Shown: positions 1-11,500 of the stretch, one piece after another
Layout of the letters: each line of letters opens with the position of its first letter
Position numbering within the stretch: position 1 is the stretch's first letter
Source of the DNA: Zoroaster sp. YZ-2022
Lineage: Eukaryota > Echinodermata > Asteroidea > Forcipulatida > Zoroasteridae
NCBI GenBank assembly: GCA_029582265.1
Contig: JAQQFT010000023.1
Location: 3,249,071 to 3,313,070 of the forward strand
Length of the DNA: 64,000 nucleotides
Direction of reading: 5' to 3'
Notes under the pieces: model-generated
The model's input: the letters and a program-made list of their open reading frames with translations, nothing else
Told to the model about the DNA's origin: nothing
Databases searched by the model: none
Position numbers and translations under genes: made by a program

Positions 1-1905
1 CCCATTTCAATGTTGCTCACCCAGCAAAAATGCAACTGTATATTTGCATCACTAAAAACCAAGCAGTAACAAACTCGTATGATTTGTTAACAGTTTTAAA
101 AGTCTATGTGTGAGCTGCATTGCTTTGATAAGTTTCACAGTGTGTAAACATTTGCAATGTAGTTTGGATTGTGTTTCGGTGTCCCCCATTTCAATGTTGC
201 TCACCCAGCACAAAAATGCAACTGTGTCATTTGCATCACTAAAGCCAAGCAGTAACAAACTCGTATGATTTGTAAACAGTGTTAAAAAAGCAATGTGTGC
301 TGCATGCTTTGAGAAGTTTCACAGTGTGTGATAAACATTTACCAATGTAGTTTGGTTGTGTTCTAGGTGTCCCCCATTTCAATGTTGCTCGCAACAAAAA
401 AATGCAACTGTGTCATTTGCATCACTAAAGCCAGCAGTAACAAACTCGTATGATTTGTAAAACAGTGTTAAAAGCCAATGTGTGTGCTGCCATGCTTTGA
501 GAAGTTTCACAGTGTGTGATAAACATTTACCCAATGTAGTTTGGATTGTGTTCTGGGTTTCCCCCCATTTCAATGTTGCTCACCCAGCAAAAATGCAACT
601 GTGTCATTTGCATCACTAAAGCCAAACTCGTATTAACAAACTCGTATGATTTGTAAACTGTTAAAAGCCAATGTGTGTGCTGCCATGCTTTGAGAAGTTT
701 CAAAGTGTGTGATAAACATTGCAATGTAGTTTGGATTGTGTTCTAGGTGTCCCCCCCATTTCAATGTTGCTCACCCAGCAAAAAAATGCAACTGTGTCAT
801 TTGCATCACTAAATAAGCTTGAGTAACAAACTCGTATGATTTGTAAACAGTGTTAAAAGCCAATGTGTGTGCTGCCATGCTTTGAGAAGTTTCACAGTGT
901 GTGATAAACATTTACCCAATGTAGTTTGGATTGTGTTCTAAATGTCCCCCATTTCAATGTTGCTCACCAGCAAAAATGCAACTGTGTCATTTGCATCACT
1001 AATGAAACATTAACAAACTCGTATGATTTGTAAACAGTGTTAAAAGCCAATGTGTGTGTGCTGCCATGCTTTGAGAAGTTTCACAGTGTGTGATAAACAT
1101 TTACCCAATGTGGTTGGATTGTGTTCTAGGTGTCCCCCCATTTCAATGTTGCTCACCAGCAAAAAATAGCTGTGTCATTGCATCACTAAAGCCAAGCGGT
1201 AACAAACTCGTATGATTTGTAAACAGTGTTAAAAAGCCAATGTGTGTGCTGCCATGCTTTGAGAAGTTTCACAGTGTGTGATAAACATTTACCCAATGTA
1301 GTTTGGATTGTGTTCTAGGTGTCCCCATTTCGTGTTGCTCACCCGCAAAAATGCAACTGTGTCATTTGCATCACTAAAGCCAAGCGGTAACAAACTCGTA
1401 TGATTTGTAAACAGTGTTAAAAGCCAGTGGGTGTGCTCCCAGGCGTGGAGAAGTTTCACAGAGTGTGATAAACATTTACCCCATGTGGTTGGGATTGTGT
1501 TCTGGGTGTCCCCATTTCAATGTTGCTCACCCAGCAAAAAATGCAACTGTGTCATTTGCATCCAAAAAGCCAAGCAGTAACAAACTCGTATGATTTGTAA
1601 ACAGTGTTAAAAAAGCCAATGTGTGCTGCCATGCTTTGAGAAGTTTCACAGTGTGTGATAAACATTTACCCAATGTAGGTTGGGATTGTGTTCTGGTGCC
1701 CCCATTGCAATGTTGCTCACCCAGCAAAAAAGGCAACTGTGTCATTTGCATCACTAAAGCCAAGCTAACAAACTCGTATGATTTGTAAACAGTGTTAAGC
1801 CAATGTGTGTGCTGCCATGCTTTGAGAAGTTTCACAGTGTGTGATCATTTACCCATTGGTAATTGTGTGGTCCTTCCGTCTCCCCCCTCCCCATTTCAAT
1901 GTTGA
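1..1905. repeat. Satellite A, tandem array, unit about 190 bp
   Basis: About ten head-to-tail copies. The phrase CCATTTCAATGTTGCTC recurs near 2, 187, 374, 567, 758, 950, 1138, 1513 and 1703, giving a period of 185-192 bp. Each unit also carries a TGCAACTGTGTCATTTGCAT phrase, CAAACTCGTATGATTTGTAAAC, and TTTGAGAAGTTTCACAGTGTG. Copies differ by small indels and substitutions; the 1380-1510 copy is the most diverged. The array runs off the left edge of the window. Short open frames on the minus strand are by-products of the repeat. Confidence 0.97.
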
Positions 1906-1943
1906 AGTGACAGTGCACACAACAACACAACATTGAAATGGGG
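1889..1943. repeat. Perfect 16-bp inverted repeat at the end of satellite A
   Basis: CCCCATTTCAATGTTG at 1889-1904 is followed, after a 23-bp loop, by its exact reverse complement at 1928-1943. The sequence is the start of a satellite A unit, so the array ends in a small fold-back of its own motif. Further inverted traces of the unit (a TTGAAATGGG and a GTGAGCAAC phrase) lie at about 1974-2006. Confidence 0.9.
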
Positions 1944-2326
1944 GAAAGAGAAATAAATTAATGTTAAGCAATCTTGAAATGGGTGGGGGGTGGTATGTGA
2001 GCAACCTTCATTTAAAGACTACTGCTACAGTAAAAATCAATTTTGCAAATTCCGCAACATTCCTTTCACTGAACCTAAAATATATCACCTATTACGTTGG
2101 GGTTTATGAACCACCCATAAACAAAACAAGCATTTGTTTTATTGATCATCTTTTCTTGTCATAACTTGTGGAGTTATTTGTTGTCATTGCAAGAGTGGCC
2201 TTTCATGATGTTGTTGAGTTGAGGCGCTATACACTGGTGTAAAAAGTCTCTGGTAAAGAACTGAACATGCTATGCAAAAAACCGGTAGCAACTGACTGAT
2301 CAAATATAGCTCAGTATTGAAGGGAT
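1906..2326. other. Spacer between satellites A and B
   Basis: Apart from the inverted satellite A traces at its left end, this stretch shows no repeat period. A 67-codon open frame at 1961-2164 is low-complexity and has no recognisable motif, so I do not call it a gene. Confidence 0.7.
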
Positions 2327-4834
2327 AGGCTGTCTACCTGAGTTATGGCCCGTATTTTGACAGTATTTTACGGCAGGCTAAGTGTGCATGGAGGCCGTTG
2401 AAGTTATGAAGGTGTCTTAACAAAAGTCATGTGATTTCCTGAAAAGGGAGAACCTAAGCTTTAATTTGGATATACATTTGTCGGCCTCCTTTAAAAACTT
2501 TTAAAGTTATACCCGTCGCTAAAATAATTTCATTTGTATTTGTGTTTAATCACAACAATATAGGCTGTCTACCCTGAGTTTTATGGCCCATTATTTCGAC
2601 AGTATTTACGGAGAGATAAGTGTGCATGGAGGCCGTTTAAGGTGTGAAGAAATTGTCTAAATGTAAAGGTCATGTGATTTCCTGAAAGAGGAGACCCTAA
2701 GCTTTAATTTGGATATAAATTTGTCGGCCTCCCTTAAAAACTTTTAAAGTTATACCCGTCGCTAGAAATAATTTCATTCGTATTTGTGTTTTAATCACAA
2801 CAATATACGCTGTCTACCCTGAGTTGTGGCCCGTATTTTGACAGTATTTTAAGGCGGGCTAAGTGTGCATGGAGGCCGTTTAAGGTATGAAGAAATTGTC
2901 TAAATGTAAAAGTCATGTGATTTCCTGAAAGAGGAGAACCTAAGCTTTAATTTGGATATAAATTTGTCGGCCTCCCTTAAAAACTTTTAAAGTTATACCC
3001 GTCGCTAGAAATAATTTCATTTGTATTTGTGTTTTAATCACAACAATATAGGCTGTCTACCCATGAGTTATGCACCGTATTTCAACAGTATTTTACGGCG
3101 GGCTAAGTGTGCATGGAGGCCGTTTAAGGTGTGAAGAAATTGTCTTAATGTAAAAGTCATGTGATTTCCTGAAAGAGGAGAACCTAAGCTTTAATTTGCA
3201 TATAAATTTGTCGGCCTCCCTTAAAAACTTTCAAAGTTATAGCCGTCGCTAGCAATAATTTCATTCGTATTTGTGTTTTAATCACAACAATATAGGCTGT
3301 CTACCCTGAGTTATGGCCCGTATTTTGACAGTATTTTACGGAGGGATAAGTGTGCATGGAGGCCGTTTAAGGTATGAAGAAATTGTCTAAATGTAAAGTC
3401 ATGTGATTTCCTGAAAGGAGAACCTAAGCTTTAATTTGGATATAAATTTGTCGTCCTCCCTTAAAAACTTTTTAAGTTATAGCCGTCGCTAGAAATAATT
3501 TCATTCGTATTTGTGTTTTAATCACAACAATTATAGGCTGTCTACCCTGAGTTATGGCCCGTATTTTGACAGTATTTTACGGCTGTATAAGTGTGCATGG
3601 AGGCAGTTTAAGGTATGAAGAAATTGTATTAATGTAAAAGTCATGTGATTTCCTAAATGAGGAGAACCTCTGCTTTAAATTGGAGATAGATGTGTCGGCC
3701 TCCCTTAAAAACTTTTAAAAGTTATACCCGTCCTTAGAAATAATTTCATTTGTATTTGTGTTTTAATCACAACAATTAGGCTGTCTACCTGAGTTATGGC
3801 CCGTATTTTGACATAATTTTACGGCGAGCTAAGTGTGCATAGGCCGTTTAGGTATGAAGAAATTGTCTTAATGTAAAGTCATGTGATTTCCTGAAGAAGA
3901 GAACCCATGAGTTATGCCGTATTTCAACAGTGATATTTTACGGATAAGTAAGTGTATGGAGGCCGTTTTAATTATGAAATTGTCTAAATACTTAAAAGTC
4001 ATGATTTCCTGAAAGAGAGAACCTAAGCTTTAATTTGGATATAAATTTGTCAGCCTCGCTTAAAACTGTTCAAAGTTATAGCCGTCGCTAAGCAATAATT
4101 TCATTCGTGTTTTGTGTGTTTAATCACAACAATTATAGGCTGTCTACCCTGAGGTTATGGCCCGTATTTTGACAGTATTTTTACAGGCGCGAATTTAAGT
4201 GTGCATGTGGAGGCCGTTTAAGGTATTGAAGGAAATTGTCTTAATGTAAAGTCATGTGATTTCCTGAAAGAGGAGAAATTCTAAGCTTTAATTTGCATAT
4301 AAATTTGTCGGCCTCCTTTAAAAACTTTCAAAGTTATAGCCGTCGCTAGCAATAATTTCATTTGTATTTGTGTTTTAATCACAACAATATGGGCGTGACT
4401 GTCTACCCTGAGTTGTAATGGCCCGTGTTTTGACAGTATTTTACGGCAGGCTAGGAGTGTGCATGGAGGCCGTTTAAGGTATGGAAGAAATTGTCTTAAT
4501 GTAAAAAGTCATGCTGATTTCCTGAAGAGGAGAACCTAAGCTTTAATTTGGATATAAATTTGTCCAGACCTCCTTTAAAAACTTTTAAAGATTATACCCG
4601 TCGCTAGAAATAATTTCATTTGTATTTGTGTTTAATCACAACTTAATATAGGCTGTCTACCCTGAGTTGTGGCCCGTATTTTGACAGTATTTTACGGCGG
4701 GCTAAGTATTGCATGAAAGGCCGTTTAGAGGTATGAGAAATTGTCTTAATCTTAAAAGTCATGTGATTTCCTATGAAGAGAAGCTAAGCTTTAATTTTGG
4801 AAAAAATTTTTCGCCCCCAAAAAATTTTAATTAT
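2327..4834. repeat. Satellite B, tandem array, unit about 240 bp
   Basis: About ten and a half copies start at GGCTGTCTACC near 2329, 2565, 2808, 3050, 3293, 3537, 3779, 4138, 4397 and 4649. Each holds GGAGGCCGTTTAAGG, GAGAACCTAAGCTTTAATTT (a HindIII site), TTTGTCGGCCTCC and CCGTCGCTAG. One shortened unit lies near 3777-4135. Copies are visibly less uniform than in satellite C and become more indel-rich towards the gap at 4835. The first two thirds of the unit is homologous to satellite C and in the same orientation. Confidence 0.97.
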
Positions 4835-5334
4835 NNNNNNNNNNNNNNNNNNNNNNNNNNNNNNNNNNNNNNNNNNNNNNNNNNNNNNNNNNNNNNNNNN
4901 NNNNNNNNNNNNNNNNNNNNNNNNNNNNNNNNNNNNNNNNNNNNNNNNNNNNNNNNNNNNNNNNNNNNNNNNNNNNNNNNNNNNNNNNNNNNNNNNNNNN
5001 NNNNNNNNNNNNNNNNNNNNNNNNNNNNNNNNNNNNNNNNNNNNNNNNNNNNNNNNNNNNNNNNNNNNNNNNNNNNNNNNNNNNNNNNNNNNNNNNNNNN
5101 NNNNNNNNNNNNNNNNNNNNNNNNNNNNNNNNNNNNNNNNNNNNNNNNNNNNNNNNNNNNNNNNNNNNNNNNNNNNNNNNNNNNNNNNNNNNNNNNNNNN
5201 NNNNNNNNNNNNNNNNNNNNNNNNNNNNNNNNNNNNNNNNNNNNNNNNNNNNNNNNNNNNNNNNNNNNNNNNNNNNNNNNNNNNNNNNNNNNNNNNNNNN
5301 NNNNNNNNNNNNNNNNNNNNNNNNNNNNNNNNNN
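4835..5334. other. Assembly gap, exactly 500 N
   Basis: A run of exactly 500 N. The uniform length, matched by the second gap, suggests a scaffolding placeholder and not a measured distance. The roughly 35 bases to its left are homopolymer-rich and degraded. Confidence 0.98.
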
Positions 5335-5496
5335 AAAGGAAATAATTATCCAAATTCAAAAGTATGGTGTTTTTCTGAAAGGAGAACCTAAGCTTTAATT
5401 TAGATATAAAATTATCGGCCTCCCTTGAAAACTTTAAAAGTTATTCCCAACCATAGAAATGTTTTTTTTGTAACACTGTATAGTGCTGTATTGTTT

Positions 5497-5513
5497 GCGG
5501 TGAAACCGCATGC
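5497..5513. repeat. Hairpin plus GCATGC palindrome inside satellite C (first clear example)
   Basis: GCGGT-GAA-ACCGC can form a 5-bp stem with a 3-base loop. It overlaps the palindrome GCATGC. The block is kept in almost every unit of the array, while the poly-T tract just upstream varies freely. It lies in the part of the unit that satellite B does not share. Confidence 0.85.
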
Positions 5514-8500
5514 AAGTTGACGGTATTTTACAGAGGGCTATGTGTCCATGGAGGCCGTTTAAGGTACGAAATAATTATCCAAATTCAAAAGTATTGGGTT
5601 TTTCTGAAAGGGGAGAACCTAAGCTTTAATTTAGATATAAAATTATCGCCTCACTTGAAAACTTTAAAAGTTATTCCCAACCATAGAAATGTTTTTTTTG
5701 TAACACTGTATAGTGCTGTATTGTTTGCGGTGAAACCGCATGCAAGTTGACGGTATTTTACAGAGGGCTATGTGTCCATGGAGGCCGTTTAAGGTACGAA
5801 ATAATTATCCAAATTCAAAAGTATGGTGTTTTTCTGAAAGGGGAGAACCTAAGCTTTAATTTAGATATAAAATTATCGGCCTCCCTTGAAAACTTTAAAA
5901 GTTATTCCCAACCATAGAAATGTTTTTTTTTGTAACACTGTATAGTGCTGTATTGTTTGCGGTGAAACCGCATGCAAGTTGACGGTATTTTACAGAGGGC
6001 TATGTGTCCATGGAGGCCGTTTAAGGTACGAAATAATTATCCAAATTCAAAAGTATGGTGTTTTTCTGAAAGGGGAGAACCTAAGCTTTAATTTAGATAT
6101 AAAATTATCGGCCTCCCTTGAAAACTTTAAAAGTTATTCCCAACCATAGAAATGTTTTTTTGTAACACTGTATAGTGCTGTATTGTTTGCGGTGAAACCG
6201 CATGCAAGTTGACGGTATTTTACAGAGGGCTATGTGTCCATGGAGGCCGTTTAAGGTACGAAATAATTATCCAAATTCAAAAGTATGGTGTTTTTGTGAA
6301 AGGGGAGAACCTAAGCTTTAATTTAGATATAAAATTATCGGCCTCCCTTGAAAACTTTAAAAGTTATTCCCAACCATAGAAATGTTTTTTGTAACACTGT
6401 ATAGTGCTGTATTGTTTGCGGTGAAACCGCATGCAAGTTGACGGTATTTTACAGAGGGCTATGTGTCCATGGAGGCCGTTTAAGGTACGAAATAATTATC
6501 CAAATTCAAAAGTATGGTGTTTTTCTGAAAGGGGAGAACCTAAGCTTTAATTTAGATATAAAATTATCGGCCTCCCTTGAAAACTTTAAAAGTTATTCCC
6601 AACCATAGAAATGTTTTTTTGTAACACTGTATAGTGATGTATTGTTTGCGGTGAAACCGCATGCAAGTTGACCGTATTTTACAGAGGGCTATGTCCATGG
6701 AGGCCGTTTAAGGTACGAAATAATTATCCAAATTCAAAAGTATGGTGTTTTTCTGAAAGGGAGAACCTAAGCTTTAATTTAGATATAAAATTATCGGCCT
6801 CCCTTGAAAACTTTAAAAGTTATTCCCAACCATAGAAATGTTTTTTGTAACACTGTATAGTGCTGTATTGTTTGCGGTGAAACCGCATGCAAGTTGACGG
6901 TATTTTACAGAGGGCTATGTGTCCATGGAGGCCGTTTAAGGTACGAAATAATTATCCAAATTCAAAGTATGGTGTTTTTCTGAAAGGGGAGAACCTAAGC
7001 TTTAATTTAGATATAAAATTATCGGCCTCCCTTGAAAACTTTAAAAGTTATTCCCAACCATAGAAATGTTTTTTTGTAACACTGTATAGTGCTGTATTGT
7101 TTGCGGTGAAACCGCATGCAAGTTGACGGTATTTTACAGAGGGCTATGTGTCCATGGAGGCCGTTTAAGGTACGAAATAATTATCCAAATTCAAAAGTAT
7201 GGTGTTTTCTGAAAGGGGAGAACCTAAGCTTTAATTTAGATATAAAATTATCGGCCTCCCTTGAAAACTTTAAAAGTTATTCCCAACCATAGAAATGTAT
7301 TTTTTTGTAACACTGTATAGTGCTGTATTGTTTGCGGTGAAACCGCATGCAAGTTGACGGTATTTTACAGAGGGCTATGTGTCCATGGAGGCCGTTTAAG
7401 GTACGAAATAATTATCCAAATTCAAAAGTATGGTGTTTTTCTGAAAGGGGAGAACCTAAGCTTTAATTTAGATATAAAATTATCGGCCTCCTTGAAAACT
7501 TTAAAAGTTATTCCCAACCATAGAAATGTTTTTTTGTAACACTGTATAGTGTTGTATTGTTTGCGGTGAAACCGCATGCAAGTTGACGGTATTTTACAGA
7601 GGGCTATGTGTCCATGGAGGCCGTTTAAGGTACGAAATAATTATCCAAATTCAAAAGTATGGTGTTTTTCTGAAAGGGGAGAACCTAAGCTTTAATTTAG
7701 ATATAAAATTATCGGCCTCCCTTGAAAACTTTAAAAGTTATTCCCAACCATAGAAATGTTTTTTGTAACACTGTATAGTGCTGTATTGTTTGCGGTGAAA
7801 CCGCATGCAAGTTGACGGTATTTTACAGAGGGCTATGTGTCCATGGAGGCCGTTTAAGGTACGAAATAATTATCCAAATTCAAAAGTATGGTGTTTTTCT
7901 GAAAGGGGAGAACCTAAGCTTTAATTTAGATATAAAATTATCGGCCTCCTTTGAAAACTTTAAAAGTTATTCCCAACCATAGAAATGTTTTTTTTGTAAC
8001 ACTGTATAGTGCTGTATTGTTTGCGGTGAAACCGCATGCAAGTTGACGGTATTTTACAGAGGGCTATGTGTCCATGGAGGCCGTTTAAGGTACGAAATAA
8101 TTATCCAAATTCAAAAGTATGGTTTTTTTCTGAAAGGGGAGAACCTAAGCTTTAATTTAGATATAAAATTATCGGCCTCCCTTGAAAACTTTAAAAGTTA
8201 TTCCCAACCATAGAAATGTTTTTTGTAACACTGTATAGTGCTGTATTGTTTGCGGTGAAACCGCATGCAAGTTGACGGTATTTTACAGAGGGCTATGTGT
8301 CCATGGAGGCCGTTTAAGGTACGAAATAATTATCCAAATTCAAAAGTATGGTGTTTTTCTGAAAGGGGAGAACCTAAGCTTTAATTTAGATATAAAATTA
8401 TCGGCCTCCCTTGAAAACTTTAAAAGTTATTCCCAACCATAGAAATGTTTTTTTGTAACACTGTATAGTGCTGTATTGTTTGCGGTGAAACCGCATGCAA

Positions 8501-11500
8501 GTTGACCGTATTTTACAGAGGGCTATGTGTCCATGGAGGCCGTTTAAGGTACGAAATAATTATCCAAATTCAAAAGTATGGTGTTTTTCTGAAAGGGGAG
8601 AACCTAAGCTTTAATTTAGATATAAAATTATCGGCCTCCCTTGAAAACTTTAAAAGTTATTCCCAACCATAGAAATGTTTTTTTTTGTAACACTGTATAG
8701 TGCTGTATTGTTTGCGGTGAAACCGCATGCAAGTTGACCGTATTTTACAGAGGGCTATGTCCATGGAGGCCGTTTAAGGTACGAAATAATTATCGAAATT
8801 CAAAAGTATGGTGTTTTTCTGAAGAGGAGAACCTAAGCTTTAATTTAGATATAAAATTATCGGCCTCCCTTGAAAACTTTAAAAGTTATTCCCAACCATA
8901 GAAATGTTTTTTTTGTAACACTGTATAGTGCTGTATTGTTTGCGGTGAAACCGCATGCAAGTTGACGGTATTTTACAGAGGGCTATGTGTCCATGGAGGC
9001 CGTTTAAGGTACGAAATAATTATCCAAATTCAAAAGTATGGTGTTTTTCTGAAAGGGGAGAACCTAAGCTTTAATTTAGATATAAAATTATCGGCCTCCC
9101 TTGAAAACTTTAAAAGTTATTCCCAACCATAGAAATGTTTTTTTTGTAACACTGTATAGTGATGTATTGTTTGCGGTGAAACCGCATGCAAGTTGACGGT
9201 ATTTTACAGAGGGCTATGTGTCCATGGAGGCCGTTTAAGGTACGAAATAATTATCCAAATTCAAAAGTATGGTGTTTTTCTGAAAGGAGAACCTAAGCTT
9301 TAATTTAGATATAAAATTATCGGCCTCCCTTGAAAACTTTAAAAGTTATTCCCAACCATAGAAATGTTTTTTTTGTAACACTGTATAGTGTTGTATTGTT
9401 TGCGGTGAAACCGCATGCAAGTTGACGGTATTTTACAGAGGGCTATGTGTCCATGGAGGCCGTTTAAGGTACGAAATAATTATCCAAATTCAAAAGTATG
9501 GTGTTTTTCTGAAAGGGGAGAACCTAAGCTTTAATTTAGATATAAAATTATCGGCCGCCCTGAAAACTTTAAAAGTTATTCCCAACCATAGACATGTTTT
9601 TTTTGTAACACTGTATAGTGCTGTATTGTTTGCGGTGAAACCGCATGCAAGTTGACGGTATTTTACAGAGGGCTATGTGTCCATGGAGGCCGTTTAAGGT
9701 ACGAAATAATTATCCAAATTCAAAAGTATGGTGTTTTTCTGAAAGGCAAGAACCTAAGCTTTAATTTAGATATAAAATTATCGGCCTCCCTTGAAAACTT
9801 TAAAAGTTATTCCCAACCATAGAAATGTTTTTTTTTGTAACACTGTATAGTGCTGTATTGTTTGCGGTGAAACCGCATGCAAGTTGACGGTATTTTACAG
9901 AGGGCTATGTGTCCATGGAGGCCGTTTAAGGTACGAAATAATTATCCAAATTCAAAAGTATGGTGTTTTTCTGAAAGGGGAGAACCTAAGCTTTAATTTA
10001 GATATAAAATTATCGGCCTCCCATTGAAAACTTTAAAAGTTATTCCCAACCATAGAAATGTTTTTTTGTAACACTGTATAGTGCTGTATTGTTTGCGGTG
10101 AAACCGCATGCAAGTTGACCGTATTTTACAGAGGGCTATGTGTCCATGGAGGCCGTTTAAGGTACGAAATAATTATCCAAATTCAAAAGTATGGTGTTTT
10201 TCTGAAAGGGGAGAACCTAAGCTTTAATTTAGATATAAAATTATCGGCCTCCCTTGAAAACTTTAAAAGTTATTCCCAACCATAGAAATGTTTTTTTGTA
10301 ACACTGTATAGTGCTGTATTGTTTGCGGTGAAACCGCATGCAAGTTGACGGTATTTTACAGAGGGCTATGTGTCCATGGAGGCCGTTTAAGGTACGAAAT
10401 AATTATCCAAATTCAAAAGTATGGTGTTTTTCTGAAAGGGAGAACCTAAGCTTTAATTTAGATATAAAATTATCGGCCTCCCTTGAAAACTTTAAAAGTT
10501 ATTCCCAACAATAGAAATGTTTTTTTGTAACACTGTATAGTGCTGTATTGTTTGCGGTGAAACCGCATGCAAGTTGACGGTATTTTACAGAGGGCTATGT
10601 GTCCATGGAGGCCGTTTAAGGTACGAAATAATTATCCAAATTCAAAAGTATGGTGTTTTTCTGAAAGGGGAGAACCTAAGCTTTAATTTAGATATAAAAT
10701 TATCGGCCTCCCTTGAAAACTTTAAAAGTTATTCCCAACCATAGAAATGTTTTTTTTTGTAACACTGTATAGTGCTGTATTGTTTGCGGTGAAACCGCAT
10801 GCAAGTTGACGGTATTTTACAGAGGGCTATGTGTCCATGGAGGCCGTTTAAGGTACGAAATAATTATCCAAATTCAAAAGTATGGTGTTTTTCTGAAAGG
10901 GGAGAACCTAAGCTTTAATTTAGATATAAAATTATCGGCCTCCCTTGAAAACTTTAAAAGTTATTCCCAACCATAGAAATGTTTTTTTGTAACACTGTAT
11001 AGTGCTGTATTGTTTGCGGTGAAACCGCATGCAAGTTGACGGTATTTTACAGAGGGCTATGTGTCCATGGAGGCCGTTTAAGGTACGAAATAATTATCCA
11101 AATTCAAAAGTATGGTGTTTTTCTGAAAGGGAGAACCTAAGCTTTAATTTAGATATAAAATTATCGGCCTCCTTGAAAACTTTAAAAGTTATTCCCAACC
11201 ATAGAAATGTTTTTTGTAACACTGTATAGTGTTGTATTGTTTGCGGTGAAACCGCATGCAAGTTGACGGTATTTTACAGAGGGCTATGTGTCCATGGAGG
11301 CCGTTTAAGGTACGAAATAATTATCCAAATTCAAAAGTATGGTGTTTTTCTGAAAGGGGAGAACCTAAGCTTTAATTTAGATATAAAATTATCGGCCTCC
11401 CTTGAAAACTTTAAAAGTTATTCCCAACCATAGAAATGTTTTTTTGTAACACTGTATAGTGTTGTATTGTTTGCGGTGAAACCGCATGCAAGTTGACGGT

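Noticed and set aside
527..1835. Minus-strand frames in satellite A, up to 102 codons
   Set aside because: They repeat the satellite unit itself, start and stop with random indels, and have no independent coding signal.
4709..5398. Long open frames across the N runs (here and at 39260-39832)
   Set aside because: The frames are open only because N has no stop codons.
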